A stretch of 64,000 nucleotides of DNA from Citricoccus sp. SGAir0253 (GTDB taxonomy: Bacteria > Actinomycetota > Actinomycetes > Actinomycetales > Micrococcaceae): assembly GCF_005877055.1 (NCBI RefSeq), contig NZ_CP039424.1:2914001-2978000 (forward strand), given 5' to 3'. Made by a program: the position numbers and the translations under genes. Shown here in pieces: positions 11,637 to 22,512 of this stretch. Numbering within the stretch: the first letter of the stretch is position 1; each line of letters opens with the position of its first letter. Under the pieces are notes generated by a model. It worked only from the letters and a program-made list of their open reading frames with translations. It was not told the origin of the DNA and searched no databases.

Positions 11637-12313
11637 AGGACCTCCTCGTGGCAGTACTCCTCGCTCGCGTCCAGGATCCAGCGTACGAGGTAGTCCGCGA
11701 AGGACGCACGGGGGTAGACGCGGAATCCACCCTCGGCGTAGCGGTGCAGGACCACCGGCACCGGGCCGAGCTGGGTGACGACGGCCGTGCCGACCGCGAA
11801 GGCCCGCGGGTGCAGGTCCACGTGGCAGCCCTTCTCCAGGACCTGGCGGGCCCGCGGGCCCGTCAGCTCGAGGATGGTGCGGTTGGCGGACAGGTCCACG
11901 GCCTGGCCCGGCAGCCCCTCGAGGGCCTGCTCCAGGGCGTCGGTGTCCCCGGGGGCCTGCTCGCGGGAGACGTCCACGGCGAGGAACTCGTCCGGGGACA
12001 TCCACACCACGTGCTGGCCGAGCGGGTCGCCCGAGACCTGGCCGACGCCGGTGGGCAGCGGCAGCCCGAGCACCTTCTCCAGGGCCTCGGCGGACGGCGT
12101 GCCCGGCCGGGCCCGCAGGCCGGCCTGGACGGCGAACGCGAGTTCCTGCAGCGCCACGGCGCCCTCGGAGCGCTCGCCCAGGCCCGCCATCTCGGCGGCC
12201 AGGTGGGCCGCCGGGGACTGGCGGCGGCCGGTGGCCGCGCCGCGGGGGGCAGGAGCCGGCGTGGCGTCCCGCGTGGTCTGCACCTTCTCAGCGGTCAGGG
12301 TGTTCTCAGCCAT
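11633..12313 (-). CDS. soxG: Sarcosine oxidase gamma subunit
   Basis: This 226-residue protein is the small GcvT-like subunit of heterotetrameric sarcosine oxidase. The N-terminal 40 or so residues are Ala/Pro-rich and probably disordered. The rest matches the SoxG pattern ([40 protein letters not shown]). The ATG at 12313 overlaps the end of soxA by eight bases. An upstream start at 12337 would lie deeper inside soxA. SoxG assembles with SoxA, SoxB and SoxD; it has no known catalytic site of its own. Confidence 0.93.
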
Positions 12314-15215
12314 CACGACGGCTCCCTTCGGGGTCAAACAGGATGGGGGAAGTGATCTCGACGTCGACCGTGCCGTCGCCGAACGGCGACTTCACGATCT
12401 CGCCGAGCCGGTTGCGCCCGTTGTCCACGAGCGCCAGCCCGAACGTCCGGCCCAGGGCGGCCGAGTGGTAGGACGAGGTCACGTGGCCGATCATCGGCAC
12501 CGGTCCCGCCTCGGGCGTGATCGCGGTCTCGGCGGCGACCAGCTGGGCGCCCTCCTCGAGCCGCGTGGTGCGGTCCACCGGCAGCACGCCCACGAGGTGG
12601 CGGCGGTCCGGACGGGCCGAGTACGGGCGGGAGTAGGAGCGCTTGCCCACGAAGTCCTTGACCGTCGAGACGGCCCACTCCATGCCGGCGTCCTGCGGGG
12701 TGACGGTGCCGTCCGTGTCCTGGCCGATGATGATCAGCCCCTTCTCGGCGCGCAGCACGTGCATGGTCTCGGTGCCGTACGGGGTGATCCCGAACTCGGC
12801 GCCGGCCTCGGCCACGGCCTCCCACGTGGAGAGCCCGTAGAACGCCTCCACGTTGACCTCGAAGGCGAGCTCGCCGGAGAACGAGATCCGGCAGATGCGC
12901 GCCGGGGTCCCGTTGGCCAGCGTGGTCTCGCGGAAGGCCATGAACGGGAACGCCTCGTTGGAGACGTCCAGCTCGGGGGCCAGCTTGGCGATGACGGCGC
13001 GGGACTTCGGCCCCACGACGGCGATCGTGCTCCACTGCTCGGTCACCGAGGTGAAGACGACGTCCAGCTCCGGCCACTCCGTCTGGTGCCACTCCTCCAG
13101 CCAGTCCAGCACCTTCGCGGCGCCGCCCGTGGTGGTGGTCATGAAGTAGCGGTCCTCGGCCAGGCGCAGGGTCACGCCGTCGTCGAAGAGCATGCCGTCC
13201 GGGGTGCACATCAGGCCGTAGCGGCCCATGCCGACCTTGAGCTTCTTGAAGCCGTTGGTGTAGATGCGGTTGAGGAACTCGCCCGCGTCCGTCCCGCGGA
13301 TCTCGATCTTGCCCAGGGTCGTGCCGTCCAGGAAGCCGACCGACTCGCGCACGGCCTTGCACTCGCGCAGCACGGCCGCGTCCATGTCCTCGCCCGGCTG
13401 CGGGTAGTACCACGGCCGCTTCCACTGGCCCACGTCCTCGAACTCCGCACCGTGGGCCACGTGCCAGGGGTGGATCGAGGTCACGCGCGCGGGGTCGAAC
13501 AGCTCACCGCGACGGCGGCCGGCCACGGCCGCGAAGGCGACCGGCGTGAACGGGGCCCGGAACGTGGTGGTGCCCACCTCGCCCAGGTCCGGCTCGTTCA
13601 GGGCGGCGGCGATGACGCCGATGGCGTTCACGCCGCTGGTCTTGCCCTGGTCGTTGGCCGTGGAGATGGAGGTGTAGCGCTTGACGTGCTCCACGGAGCG
13701 CATCCCGGCGCCCGTGGCGCGCAGCACGTCCGCCACGGTCTGGTCGCGCTGCAGGTCCACGAAGTGGGTCCGCCAGTCACGGGCCTCGCCCTCGAGGCCC
13801 GGCACCAGCCACAGCGGGCGGACCGGCCCGGACTCCGCGGCCGGCGCCTGCGGGACGCGGACCTCGGCCGAGTACCCGGTGCGGCCGGCGGCCTCGCCGC
13901 CGGCGGCCGCGCCCTCGGCGAGGACCCCGGCCAGCGTGTAGGTGCCGTTGAGGGAACCGGCGGTCTGCTGGTCCTTCACCGGGGCGGCGGGCACGAAGGC
14001 CGCGATGTCCTGGTCCCAGCGCAGCCGGCCCTGGCGCTGGCTGTGCAGGTGCACCACCGGGGTGAAGCCCCCGGCCACGGCCAGCAGGTCGGTGGAGATG
14101 CGCTCGGTCTCCCCGGCGAGCTGGCCGGCGTCGTCGAGCGGGGCCACGGTGACGGCGCTGACGCGGCCGGCCGGGCCCTCGCCCTCGGTGTCCACCACGG
14201 CGGCACCGAAGATGCCGCGCACCCCGGTGGCCTCCAGGACCTCGAGGGCCACGGTGGAGGCCTCCGGGCGGGAGTCCACGACGGCGGCGACGCCCACGCC
14301 GGCGGCGTGGAGGTCCTCGACCAGCTGGTAGGCGCTGTCGTTGGTCGTGGCCACCGTGACGTTCGTCCCGGCCGCCGCGGCGTACCGGTTCAGGTAGGTG
14401 CGCACGGCGCCGGCGAGCATGATGCCCGGGCGGTCGTTGTTGGCGAACACGAGCGGGCGCTCGTGGGCGCCGGTGGCCAGGACCACCTGCAGGGCCCGGA
14501 TGTGCCAGATCCGCTGCCGGGACACCCCGGGGCGCTCGCGCGCCGGCAGGTGGTCGGTGCGGTGCTGCACGGCGACGACGAAGTTGGCGTCGTAGCTGCC
14601 GAAGGCGGTGGTGCGCGGCAGGTAGGTGAAGTCCTCGCCGGCCTGGGCCTCGGACAGGGCGGAGTCCACCCAGTCCAGGGCGTCCACGCCGTCCACGGTC
14701 TCCCCGCGGCCGGAGAGCAGCGAGCCGCCGGCGGCCGGCTGGTCGTCCAGCAGCATGGTGCGGGCCCCGGTGCGGGCGGCCTCGCGGGCGGCGGCCAGGC
14801 CGGCCGGGCCGGCGCCGACGACCAGCACGTCGGTGTGGACGTACTTGTGGTCGTAGACGGCCTCGTCCTTGCGGGGGTCCAAGACGCCGAGCCCGGAGAG
14901 GTACGTGGCCTCCAGGCCGTCGGTGAGCTCCACGGTGGTGGCCGGGAGCATGGACTCGTCCACGTGGCCGGGGAAGCGGGCGGAGACGGTGGCGAGGGCG
15001 TTGGGCTCCTCGACGCCGGCGGCCAGGATGCCCCGCGGGCGGCCCAGGTACATGGACTGGCCGCAGTCGAGGCGGCCGGCGGCCACGAGGGCACTGGCCA
15101 AGGTGTCGCCGTGCAGGCCGGTGTACTGCTGGCCGTCCACGGTGAAGGTGATCTCGCGGGAGCGGTCGATCGAGTGTCCGACCGCCCGTCCGGCGTCGAG
15201 TCGTGCGGTGCTCAC
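12306..15215 (-). CDS. soxA: Sarcosine oxidase alpha subunit
   Basis: This is the 969-residue large subunit. It begins with a ferredoxin-like region, followed by the NAD-binding pocket ([17 protein letters not shown], near residue 175). The C-terminal half of about 400 residues is a GcvT-type aminomethyltransferase domain that binds tetrahydrofolate. There the methyl carbon of sarcosine is captured as 5,10-methylene-THF. The GTG start overlaps the soxD stop at GTGA. The size and domain order are those of standard corynebacterial/arthrobacterial SoxA. Confidence 0.96.
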   Translation of the reverse strand: MSTARLDAGRAVGHSIDRSREITFTVDGQQYTGLHGDTLASALVAAGRLDCGQSMYLGRPRGILAAGVEEPNALATVSARFPGHVDESMLPATTVELTDGLEATYLSGLGVLDPRKDEAVYDHKYVHTDVLVVGAGPAGLAAAREAARTGARTMLLDDQPAAGGSLLSGRGETVDGVDALDWVDSALSEAQAGEDFTYLPRTTAFGSYDANFVVAVQHRTDHLPARERPGVSRQRIWHIRALQVVLATGAHERPLVFANNDRPGIMLAGAVRTYLNRYAAAAGTNVTVATTNDSAYQLVEDLHAAGVGVAAVVDSRPEASTVALEVLEATGVRGIFGAAVVDTEGEGPAGRVSAVTVAPLDDAGQLAGETERISTDLLAVAGGFTPVVHLHSQRQGRLRWDQDIAAFVPAAPVKDQQTAGSLNGTYTLAGVLAEGAAAGGEAAGRTGYSAEVRVPQAPAAESGPVRPLWLVPGLEGEARDWRTHFVDLQRDQTVADVLRATGAGMRSVEHVKRYTSISTANDQGKTSGVNAIGVIAAALNEPDLGEVGTTTFRAPFTPVAFAAVAGRRRGELFDPARVTSIHPWHVAHGAEFEDVGQWKRPWYYPQPGEDMDAAVLRECKAVRESVGFLDGTTLGKIEIRGTDAGEFLNRIYTNGFKKLKVGMGRYGLMCTPDGMLFDDGVTLRLAEDRYFMTTTTGGAAKVLDWLEEWHQTEWPELDVVFTSVTEQWSTIAVVGPKSRAVIAKLAPELDVSNEAFPFMAFRETTLANGTPARICRISFSGELAFEVNVEAFYGLSTWEAVAEAGAEFGITPYGTETMHVLRAEKGLIIIGQDTDGTVTPQDAGMEWAVSTVKDFVGKRSYSRPYSARPDRRHLVGVLPVDRTTRLEEGAQLVAAETAITPEAGPVPMIGHVTSSYHSAALGRTFGLALVDNGRNRLGEIVKSPFGDGTVDVEITSPILFDPEGSRRDG

Positions 15216-15547
15216 AGGGTGCCTCCCTTGGGGCTCGAAGGGCTGGTGGCGGTGGCGTGGGTCGCCTCCGCGGGGATGTCGGGCCGGGGTTCGCCGACGC
15301 GGTAGGTGGCGGTGAACTCGTAGGTCCAGGTGTCGCGCAGGGCGTTGAACCACTTGCGGCAGCCGGCGGAGTGCTGCCACCGCTCGGCGAACAGGCCCTT
15401 CGGGTTGTCGCGGTAGAACAGGTACTCGGCCCAGCCGCGGTCGTCCAGGCTGTGGGGGTCCTCGGGGTAGGCGATGTGCGCCTGGCCCCCGTAGTGGAAC
15501 TCGATCTCGTCGCGCGGCCCGCACTCGGGGCAGGGGATGGAAAGCAT
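15212..15547 (-). CDS. soxD: Sarcosine oxidase delta subunit
   Basis: This 111-residue protein is the zinc-binding subunit of sarcosine oxidase. Cys6 and Cys9 (PCPEC) with His59 and Cys63 (QHSAGC) match the expected zinc site. The conserved [10 protein letters not shown] and [14 protein letters not shown] segments are present. It lies 18 bases after soxB and overlaps soxA by four bases. The last 25 residues are a loose tail. Confidence 0.96.
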   Translation of the reverse strand: MLSIPCPECGPRDEIEFHYGGQAHIAYPEDPHSLDDRGWAEYLFYRDNPKGLFAERWQHSAGCRKWFNALRDTWTYEFTATYRVGEPRPDIPAEATHATATSPSSPKGGTL

Positions 15548-15565
15548 GGGTGGCTCCTCGGTGTC

Positions 15566-16783
15566 TCAGTGGGCCACGGCGGCGGCGCCGTGCTCGTCGA
15601 TGAGGTGTCCGGTCTCGAAGCGGTCCAGCGCGAACGGGGCGTTCAGCGGGTGGGCCTCACCGGTGGCGATGGTGTGGGCGAAGGTGAATCCGGAGGCGGG
15701 GGTGCCCTTGAACCCGCCGGTGCCCCAGCCGCAGTTGACGTAGAGCTCGTCGATCGGGGTGGTGGAGACGATCGGGGACGCGTCGAACGTCGTGTCCACG
15801 ATGCCGCCCCAGGTCCGCAGCAGGTGCGCCCGGGCGAAGATCGGGAAGAGCTCGACGGCGGCCGCCAGCTGCTCCTCGACCACGTGGAACGCGCCGCGCT
15901 GGCCGTAGCCGTTGTAGGAGTCGATGCCCGCGCCCATGACCAGCTCGCCCTTGTGCGCCTGGGAGACGTACACGTGCACGTGGTTGGACATCACCACGGT
16001 CGGGTGCACCGGCTCGAACAGCTCGGACACCAGGGCCTGCAGCGGGTGCGAGGAGATCGGCAGCCGGAACCCGGCCAGGTCCGCCAGGACCGAGGAGTGG
16101 CCGGCCGCGGCCAGGCCCACCTTGCCGGCGTTGATGCGCCCGCGGGTGGTCTCGACGCCGACGACGCGGTTGCCGTCCTTGACGAAGCCGGTGACCTCGC
16201 AGTTCTGGATGATGTCCACGCCCATCTCGTCGCACTTGCGGGCGAAGGCCCACGCCACGTGGTCGTGCTTGGCGATGCCGGCGCGCGGCTGGTAGGTGGC
16301 GCCCATGACCGGGTAGCGGATGTCGTCCCCGGTGTTGATGATCGGGCACAGCTCCTTGACCTGCTGCGGGTCCAGCCACTCGGCGTCCACGCCGTTGAGG
16401 ACGTTGGCGTTGACGCGGCGCTTGGACTCGCGCACGTCCTGCAGGGTGTGGGCCAGGTTCATCACGCCGCGCTGGGAGAACAGGAAGTCGTAGTCCAGTT
16501 CCTCCGGCAGGCCCTCCCACAGCTTGAGGGAGTGCTCGTAGATGGCCGCGGACTCGTCCCACAGGTAGTTCGAGCGGATGATCGTGGTGTTGCGGGCCAT
16601 GTTGCCGCCGGCCAGCCAGCCGCGCTCGAGGATGGCGATGTTGGTCATGCCGTGCCGCGAGGCGAGGTAGTAGGCGGTGGCCAGGCCGTGGCCGCCGCCG
16701 CCGACGATGACGGCGTCGTAGCTGGACTTCGGCTCGGGGTTGCGCCAGAGGAAGTCGGGGTGCTCGGGAAGCAGGTCAGCCAT
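15566..16783 (-). CDS. soxB: Sarcosine oxidase beta subunit
   Basis: This 405-residue flavoprotein carries the sarcosine-oxidising site. FAD-binding [17 protein letters not shown] lies near residue 25. A His in the conserved [22 protein letters not shown] region fits the site where FMN is covalently attached in this family. C-terminal [13 protein letters not shown] is typical of SoxB. It starts three bases after the glyA stop and has its own ribosome binding site within glyA. Sarcosine comes from creatine via the creatinase at 25417. Confidence 0.96.
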   Translation of the reverse strand: MADLLPEHPDFLWRNPEPKSSYDAVIVGGGGHGLATAYYLASRHGMTNIAILERGWLAGGNMARNTTIIRSNYLWDESAAIYEHSLKLWEGLPEELDYDFLFSQRGVMNLAHTLQDVRESKRRVNANVLNGVDAEWLDPQQVKELCPIINTGDDIRYPVMGATYQPRAGIAKHDHVAWAFARKCDEMGVDIIQNCEVTGFVKDGNRVVGVETTRGRINAGKVGLAAAGHSSVLADLAGFRLPISSHPLQALVSELFEPVHPTVVMSNHVHVYVSQAHKGELVMGAGIDSYNGYGQRGAFHVVEEQLAAAVELFPIFARAHLLRTWGGIVDTTFDASPIVSTTPIDELYVNCGWGTGGFKGTPASGFTFAHTIATGEAHPLNAPFALDRFETGHLIDEHGAAAVAH

Positions 16784-16786
16784 TGG

Positions 16787-18133
16787 TCAGGCTCCCATCG
16801 GGTCGAGGTTCGGGTACAGGGGGTGGGTGGTGGCCAGGGCGGTGACGCGGTCGCGCAGGCCGGCCAGGACGGTGTCGGGGACCTCGGTGCCGTTGGCGGC
16901 GGCGGTGGCCCCGGCGACCAGGGTGGCGGCGATGATCTCGGCGACCTCGGTGAAGGCGGCCTCGCCGAACCCGCGGGTGGCCAGGGCCGGGGTGCCGATC
17001 CGCAGCCCGGAGGTGACCATCGGCGGGCGCGGGTCGAACGGGACCGCGTTGCGGTTGATGGTGATCTCCACCTGCGCCAGCAGGTCCTCGCCCTGCCGGC
17101 CGTCCAGGGACGAGTCGCGCAGGTCCACCAGCACCAGGTGCACGTCGGTGCCCCCGGTCAGCACGGTGATCCCGTGCCCGGCCACGTCCTCGGCGGTGAG
17201 CCGCTCGGCCAGGATCCGCGCCCCGGCCAGGGTCCGGGCCTGCCGGTCGGCGAACGCCTGGCCGGCGGCGATCCGGAACGCGACCGCCTTGCCGGCGATC
17301 ACGTGCTCCAGCGGCCCGCCCTGCTGGCCGGGGAACACCGCGGAGTTGACCTTCTTGGCGATCTCGGCGTCGTTGGTCAGGATGATCCCCCCGCGCGGGC
17401 CGGCCAGGGTCTTGTGCGTGGTGGAGGTCACCACGTGGGCGTGCGGGACCGGGTTCGGGTGCAGCCCGGTGGCCACCAGCCCGGCGAAGTGGGCCATGTC
17501 CACCATCAGGTACGCCCCGACCTCGTCGGCGATCGCCCGGAACGCGGCGAAGTCCAGCTGGCGGGGGTAGGCCGACCAGCCGGCCACGATCAGCTTCGGC
17601 CGGTGCGCCCGGGCCAGGGCGGCGACCTGGTCCATGTCCACCCGGTGGGTGGCCTCGTCCACCCCGTAGGCGACGATGTCGTAGAGCCGGCCGGAGAAGT
17701 TCAGGCGCATCCCGTGGGTCAGGTGCCCGCCGTGGGCCAGGTCCAGGCCCAGCACCGTGTCCCCGGGACGGATCAGCGCGTGCATCACCGAGGCGTTGGC
17801 CTGGGCCCCGGAGTGCGGCTGGACGTTGGCGAAGCCCGCCCCGAACAGGGCCTTGGCCCGCTCGATCGCGATCGTCTCGATCGCGTCCACGTGCTCGCAC
17901 CCGCCGTAGTACCGCTTGCCCGGGTAGCCCTCGGCGTACTTGTTCGTCAGCACCGAGCCCTGGGCGGCCATCACCGCCGCGGCCGTGTGGTTCTCCGAGG
18001 CGATCATCTCCAGGCCCGAGCGCTGCCGGTCAAGCTCGGCATCGATCAGCCCGGCCACCTCCGGATCCAGCTCCCCCAGCGACCGCGTCAACTCCGCCGG
18101 AACGGCCACGGTGCCCAGTGCAGACTGCGTCAT
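16787..18133 (-). CDS. glyA: Serine hydroxymethyltransferase
   Basis: This 448-residue PLP enzyme interconverts glycine plus 5,10-methylene-THF with serine. The PLP lysine is in [13 protein letters not shown]. The N-terminal [20 protein letters not shown] and QPHSGAQAN motifs are intact. GAGGAG precedes the ATG. As first gene of the sarcosine oxidase operon it would combine both products of sarcosine oxidation, glycine and methylene-THF, into serine. This copy is therefore likely a catabolic GlyA, and a housekeeping copy may lie elsewhere. Confidence 0.96.
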   Translation of the reverse strand: MTQSALGTVAVPAELTRSLGELDPEVAGLIDAELDRQRSGLEMIASENHTAAAVMAAQGSVLTNKYAEGYPGKRYYGGCEHVDAIETIAIERAKALFGAGFANVQPHSGAQANASVMHALIRPGDTVLGLDLAHGGHLTHGMRLNFSGRLYDIVAYGVDEATHRVDMDQVAALARAHRPKLIVAGWSAYPRQLDFAAFRAIADEVGAYLMVDMAHFAGLVATGLHPNPVPHAHVVTSTTHKTLAGPRGGIILTNDAEIAKKVNSAVFPGQQGGPLEHVIAGKAVAFRIAAGQAFADRQARTLAGARILAERLTAEDVAGHGITVLTGGTDVHLVLVDLRDSSLDGRQGEDLLAQVEITINRNAVPFDPRPPMVTSGLRIGTPALATRGFGEAAFTEVAEIIAATLVAGATAAANGTEVPDTVLAGLRDRVTALATTHPLYPNLDPMGA

Positions 18134-18164
18134 GGTTACTCCTCGTAGATCTGTTGTCGAAGAC

Positions 18165-18174
18165 TGATATATCA
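18165..18174. promoter_or_regulatory. GntR-type operator in glyA/GntR intergenic region
   Basis: TGATATATCA is a perfect 10-bp palindrome in an otherwise GC-rich region, 31 bases upstream of glyA and 73 bases upstream of the divergent GntR gene. Its position suggests binding by that GntR protein. This is inference. Confidence 0.55.
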
Positions 18175-18189
18175 ATCTGCGACTCAGAG

Positions 18190-18205
18190 TATGATGTGGA
18201 TCACA
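18190..18205. promoter_or_regulatory. CRP/GlxR-like box between glyA and GntR gene
   Basis: TATGATGTGGATCACA differs from the TGTGA-N6-TCACA consensus at one position. It sits 57 bases upstream of glyA and 43 bases upstream of the GntR start, where it could act on either promoter. Confidence 0.5.
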
Positions 18206-18247
18206 GGGCGTCAACCCCCTGACCAGAACTCCCGGATTGGAGCACCC

Positions 18248-18916
18248 ATGAGCACCCGGCTCGACGTCGCACCGACCAGCACCTCCCTGGCCGACCAGGC
18301 CTACCAAGCGATCCGCGACCGCCTGATCATGCTGGACATCGCCCCCGGCGAGCCCATCAACGAGGGCCGGCTCTCCGAGGAGTTCGGCTTCGGCCGCACC
18401 CCCGTCCGCGAGGCCCTCAAGCGCCTGGAGACGGACCACCTCGTGGCCTCGTTCCCGCGCCGGGGCACGTTCGCCACCACGGTGGACATCACGGAGCTGG
18501 CGGCGATCTCCGAGGTCCGCCAGCTCCTCGAGCCACTGGCCGCCCGCAAGGCCGCGCTCAACACCAACGAGGCGGTCCGGGACCAGCTGCGCGAGGTCTC
18601 CGCGGCCCTCGAGTCCCTGGACTCCCTCGAGGCAGGCCGGGGCCGGCGGGAACTCATGGAGTACGACCTCGAGGTGCACCGGCTCATCTACCGGGCCGCG
18701 GGCAACCACCACCTGCAGGAGCCGCTGATCCGGTTGGACAACCTGGCCACCCGCATCTGGTGCGTGGTCCTGGACCGGCTGCCCTCGGTGCAGGACCACA
18801 TCGTGGAGCACCGGGACCTCATCCAGGCCATCCTCGAGGGCGACGCCGACCGCGCGGCCCGGCTGGCCGCCGACCACGTGGGCCACTTCGAGTCCATGGT
18901 GCGCGCGGCCCTCTAG
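18248..18916 (+). CDS. GntR-family (FCD) regulator of the glyA-sox-sdaA operon
   Basis: This 222-residue protein has an N-terminal GntR winged helix ([20 protein letters not shown]) and a C-terminal FCD effector domain whose helices contain the Asp/His/His metal-site pattern ([27 protein letters not shown]). A GGAG motif precedes the ATG at 18248. It is divergent from glyA, with a TGATATATCA palindrome in between, so it probably regulates sarcosine catabolism and itself. The effector could be sarcosine or glycine; this is not shown by sequence. Confidence 0.88.
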   Translation: MSTRLDVAPTSTSLADQAYQAIRDRLIMLDIAPGEPINEGRLSEEFGFGRTPVREALKRLETDHLVASFPRRGTFATTVDITELAAISEVRQLLEPLAARKAALNTNEAVRDQLREVSAALESLDSLEAGRGRRELMEYDLEVHRLIYRAAGNHHLQEPLIRLDNLATRIWCVVLDRLPSVQDHIVEHRDLIQAILEGDADRAARLAADHVGHFESMVRAAL

Positions 18917-18977
18917 GCCCGACGGCGGCGCCCGCCCCGCCGGCCGCAGGCCCACGGGCCGGCGTCGAGCGCCGGCG

Positions 18978-20495
18978 TCAGGTGTCGGTGCGCAGCAGCG
19001 CCACCCGGACGGCCACGTGCAGGGGGAAGACGTCGCCGCCCTCCCGCGGGTCCTCGCCGAGCAGCTCGAAGCACTTGGCCAGCCGCTTGTGGAGGGTCTG
19101 GCGCTCGACGTGCAGGCGTGCCGCCGCGCCCGTGGCGTGGCATCCGGTGTCCAGCCAGCGGCCCAGCGTCTCCACCAGTGCCGTCCCGTGCCGCCGGTCC
19201 CAGTCCTGGACCCGCCCCAGGGCGGCCCGCACCTGCACGGGGACGAAGTCCTCCGCCTCCAGCCGGGCGGCCACCCGGGCCGCGAAGCGGGCCGAGACGT
19301 CCACCACCCCCGGGTCGTCCCCGCCCTCCTCCAGCAGGGCGCGGGCCTCGAGGAAGGACTCGTGGGCGTCGATCCCGTCCCACACCAGGGGGCCGACGGC
19401 GCAGCGCACCGGGAGCCCGTCGACCGCCGCGCGCAGCGCGGAGACCACGGCGGCCCGCCGGCGCGGGGGCTCGCCCTCGCCGAGCGGGACCAGCACGGCC
19501 CGCCCCCGCCCCCACTGGGTGCCGGCCCCCACGGGGATCGCGCGCCGCAGCACCGTCTCGTGGGCCGACGTCGGGCCGAGCGTCCAGCCGACCACCACGC
19601 AGGCCGGCCCGCGCGGCACGGCCGTGCCGGCCCAGAGCCGCTCCACGGCGTCCCGGGGGGCGCCGTCCAGGACCGCCCGCATGAGCCGCACCTCGGCCAC
19701 CTGGTCCGCCGAGGGCCGGAAGGACTGGACGAGCGCGAGGGCCAGCACCTCGGCCAGCCGGCTCGCGGCCGCCGCGAGCACGTCCTCGGCCGTGACCGCG
19801 GACGCGATCCGCAGCCGGGCGGCCACGTGGCCGGCCACGATGACCCCCGCCTCCTGCACCACCCGGTCGCCATCCGTACCACCCTCCACGCCCCCGCCCA
19901 GGTCCTCCTCCGGCTCGCCGCCCGGACCGGGCTCCCCCGCGGCGTGCTGCACCTCGCCGCCGGGCCCGATGAGGGACACGCGTGCCCGCAGGGACTCGGC
20001 CGCCAGGCGCAGGACCTCCGGCAGGTCCGGGCCGTGGACCGAGATGTGCTCGGCGATCCGGTGGGAGAGGTCGTCCACCACGGAGCGGACCCGCGCCTGG
20101 CGGTTCACGATGGCGCTGTTGAGCTCCTCCGCGATGTCCACGAAGCGCACGGTCCGGCGCAGCTCCACGAGGGTCAGCCCGGCGGCCTCCGCCTCGGCCG
20201 CGAGCACCTCCACGTCGGCCGGCTCCCACCGCGCGGTCTCCACGGCCAGCGCGGCCACGCCACGGGCCGCCAGGGACCGGACGTACGCCCGGCGCTCCGG
20301 GGCAGCGAGGGAGGACAACTGGGCGCCCCCCGTGAGCAGCACCTCGCCGCCGCGCAGCAGCGGGGCGATCTCGAGCACCTCGCTCGAGTGCACCCAGCGG
20401 ACCTCGCGCCCCAGCCCCCCGGGGGCGGCGCAGCGCAGGACCGGCTGGGCGGCGGAGAGGGCGGGGAAGCCCATGGCCTCCTGCAACGTGAGCAT
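18978..20495 (-). CDS. PucR-family transcriptional regulator
   Basis: This 505-residue protein has the PucR architecture. An N-terminal PucR_N sensor (residues 1-130, starting [20 protein letters not shown] and containing [21 protein letters not shown]) is followed by a middle GGDEF-like region and a C-terminal helix-turn-helix ([23 protein letters not shown]). Such proteins often control purine or other nitrogen catabolism. It is divergent from the NCS1 permease at 20618, which is its most likely target. The intergenic region has repeated ACAG/CTGT elements, including GACAGTCTGTC at 20506-20516. Confidence 0.88.
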   Translation of the reverse strand: MLTLQEAMGFPALSAAQPVLRCAAPGGLGREVRWVHSSEVLEIAPLLRGGEVLLTGGAQLSSLAAPERRAYVRSLAARGVAALAVETARWEPADVEVLAAEAEAAGLTLVELRRTVRFVDIAEELNSAIVNRQARVRSVVDDLSHRIAEHISVHGPDLPEVLRLAAESLRARVSLIGPGGEVQHAAGEPGPGGEPEEDLGGGVEGGTDGDRVVQEAGVIVAGHVAARLRIASAVTAEDVLAAAASRLAEVLALALVQSFRPSADQVAEVRLMRAVLDGAPRDAVERLWAGTAVPRGPACVVVGWTLGPTSAHETVLRRAIPVGAGTQWGRGRAVLVPLGEGEPPRRRAAVVSALRAAVDGLPVRCAVGPLVWDGIDAHESFLEARALLEEGGDDPGVVDVSARFAARVAARLEAEDFVPVQVRAALGRVQDWDRRHGTALVETLGRWLDTGCHATGAAARLHVERQTLHKRLAKCFELLGEDPREGGDVFPLHVAVRVALLRTDT

Positions 20496-20505
20496 GCTGA
20501 CCCCT

Positions 20506-20516
20506 GACAGTCTGTC
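20506..20516. promoter_or_regulatory. Short palindrome near the PucR gene start
   Basis: GACAGTCTGTC is an 11-bp palindrome 11 bases upstream of the PucR gene start. Related half-sites recur at 20537-20543 (AGACAGG on the plus strand) and 20554-20560 (GTCTGTG). These spaced copies could be PucR binding sites. Confidence 0.35.
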
Positions 20517-20556
20517 CCGCGATCGGGCACCCAGAGTAGACAGGGTGAATATAGTC

Positions 20557-20572
20557 TGTGACCCGTCTCACA
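20557..20572. promoter_or_regulatory. Perfect CRP/GlxR-like box upstream of NCS1 permease
   Basis: TGTGACCCGTCTCACA matches TGTGA-N6-TCACA exactly. It lies 45 bases before the permease start at 20618. Confidence 0.65.
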
Positions 20573-20617
20573 CCTACGCTGGATCCGACCGATCCCCCCT
20601 CGAGAATCGAGACCACC

Positions 20618-22273
20618 ATGAGTGCACCCGCCTCATCGCAGGACCACGATGCGATCGAAGAGGTCCTCCAGCCGATCCCGGAGTCGCACCGGACGCGCAA
20701 GCTCTCCGGGCAGTTCTGGATCTGGGCCGGCGCGAACGTCGCCCCCATCAACTGGATCCTCGGCGCCCTCGGCATCCAGCTCGGCCTGGGCCTGGCCGAC
20801 ACCCTCATCGTCCTGGTCGCCGGCAACGTGATCGGCATGCTCGGCTTCGGCTTCTTCGTCCTGCTCGGCCAGCGCACCGGCGCCACCGGCATGCTGCTCG
20901 CCCGCGGCGCCTTCGGCCGCCGCGGCGCCTACCTCCCCGCGGCCATCCAGGCGACGATCGCCATCGGCTGGTCCGCCGTCAACACGTGGGTCATCCTGGA
21001 CCTGATCATGGCCATGTTCGGCACGATCGGCTGGGTGGACCCCACCCAGCCCAACATGGCCTGGAAGATCGGCACGGCCGCCGTGATCATGGCGATCCAG
21101 GTCGCCATCTGCTACCGCGGCTACGGTGCCATCTCCAAGTTCGAGCGGCTGACCATGCCCCCGACCATCCTCGTGCTGGTCGCGATGTCCGTGGTCGCCT
21201 GGACCCAGCTGGACATCGACTGGTCCTACGTCGGCCCGCCGGGCGCCGTGCTGGAGGGCATGCCGCGCATCGCCGCCATGTCCTCGATCATGACCGCCAT
21301 CGGCATCGGCTGGGGCATCGGCTGGTTCACCTACGCGCCGGACTACTCCCGGTTCGTCTCCCGCTCCGTCCCGCCAGTGAAGCTCTACCTCGTCAGCGTG
21401 CTCGGCCAGTTCATCCCCGTCGTCTGGCTCGGCGTCCTGGGCGCCAGCCTCGCCACCCGCAACGGCAGCGCCGACCCCGGCGAGCTGATCGTCTCCAGCT
21501 TCGGCGTCCTGGCGGTCCCCGTGATCCTGCTGGTCATCCACGGCCCGATCGCCACGAACATCATCAACCTGTACACCTTCGGCGTGGCCGTGCAGGCGCT
21601 GGACATCAACGTCTCCCGCAAGAAGATCTCCATCATCGTGGGCTGCCTGTCCATGTCCGCCGTCATCGCGTTCCTCTTCGCCTCGGACTTCGCCCACCTG
21701 CTCCACAACTGGATCATCGCCATCGCCGCCTGGGTGGCGACGTGGGGCGGCATCATGGCCGTGCACTACTTCGTCTTCGAACGCCGTCACCGGGACTTCT
21801 CCTACCTGTTCCACGCTCCGCGGAACACCATGCTCAAGGCCGTCAACCCGGCCGCGATGATCGCCTTCGCCGGCGGGATCGTCATGACGTGGATGTGCAT
21901 GTACGGCTCCTTCCCGGCCCTGCAGGGCCCCATCGCCACCGCCGTCGGGGGGATCGACTTCTCCTGGCTGGCCGGCACGGTGACCGCCGCGGGCCTGTAT
22001 TTCGTCCTCGGGCTGCGGAGGTTCCGCGACCGGATCGACGCCGGTGTCCCGCTGGGCCTGAAGCCCACGGTCAGCGACGAGGAGGCCGCCCTGCGCCAGG
22101 CGGTGGACGGCCCCCTCGAGGACGCCCCCGCGGTGCCGGCTGCCCCCGCCGCGCTCGCCGCGGAGGCACCCCTGGTGGCCGTGGCCGACGCCGGCCCGGG
22201 CGCCGGCGCGGGCGGCGCCCCGGGGGTCGAGGACCAGGCCGCGCCCTCCCGCGCGACCACCCCCCTCCCCTGA
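20618..22273 (+). CDS. NCS1-family permease (cytosine/purine/allantoin type), possible creatinine importer
   Basis: This 551-residue membrane protein has about 12 hydrophobic segments. It starts with the NCS1 pattern (LSGQFWIWAGANVAPINWILG) and contains GWSAVNTWVIL and FTYAPDYSRFVS, as in CodB-type carriers. I chose ATG 20618; the GTG at 20558 overlaps the CRP-like box and is unlikely. The last 80 residues are an Ala/Pro/Gly-rich cytoplasmic tail, longer than usual. The PucR gene is divergent and creatinine-degrading genes follow. Creatinine, a cyclic urea-like compound, is therefore a plausible substrate, but cytosine, hydantoin or allantoin are alternatives. Confidence 0.85.
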   Translation: MSAPASSQDHDAIEEVLQPIPESHRTRKLSGQFWIWAGANVAPINWILGALGIQLGLGLADTLIVLVAGNVIGMLGFGFFVLLGQRTGATGMLLARGAFGRRGAYLPAAIQATIAIGWSAVNTWVILDLIMAMFGTIGWVDPTQPNMAWKIGTAAVIMAIQVAICYRGYGAISKFERLTMPPTILVLVAMSVVAWTQLDIDWSYVGPPGAVLEGMPRIAAMSSIMTAIGIGWGIGWFTYAPDYSRFVSRSVPPVKLYLVSVLGQFIPVVWLGVLGASLATRNGSADPGELIVSSFGVLAVPVILLVIHGPIATNIINLYTFGVAVQALDINVSRKKISIIVGCLSMSAVIAFLFASDFAHLLHNWIIAIAAWVATWGGIMAVHYFVFERRHRDFSYLFHAPRNTMLKAVNPAAMIAFAGGIVMTWMCMYGSFPALQGPIATAVGGIDFSWLAGTVTAAGLYFVLGLRRFRDRIDAGVPLGLKPTVSDEEAALRQAVDGPLEDAPAVPAAPAALAAEAPLVAVADAGPGAGAGGAPGVEDQAAPSRATTPLP

Positions 22274-22389
22274 CCCCCATCCCCCCACCACCTCGCGGGC
22301 CGGTGCGCCCGGGACCCCACGTCCCGGCCGCACCGGCCCGCCGCACGTCTCCGCCATCTCCCGCCCGCGCCTCGACCACGACCCTTGAC

Positions 22390-22405
22390 TGTGACGACAA
22401 TCACT
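22390..22405. promoter_or_regulatory. CRP/GlxR-like box upstream of BCCT gene
   Basis: TGTGACGACAATCACT differs from TGTGA-N6-TCACA only at the last base. It lies 12 bases before the triple half-site operator at 22418-22442. The same box-then-operator order is seen before creatinase. Confidence 0.55.
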
Positions 22406-22417
22406 GCGACGATCGGT

Positions 22418-22442
22418 GCAACTTAGTTGCCTTCAATGCAAC
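22418..22442. promoter_or_regulatory. Triple half-site operator upstream of BCCT gene
   Basis: This site holds three half-sites spaced by three bases: GCAAC, then GTTGC in opposite orientation, then ATGCAAC. The first two form the palindrome GCAACTTAGTTGC. The 25-bp arrangement is nearly repeated at 25310-25334 before the creatinase gene. The IclR protein encoded at 26807 is the likely ligand. Confidence 0.65.
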
Positions 22443-22512
22443 AGCGGCAGGGAATCGCCGCCGCGCCAGCCACCATCCCCCGGCACCGCGCCGGGCCGAT
22501 CAAGGGGCCTCC

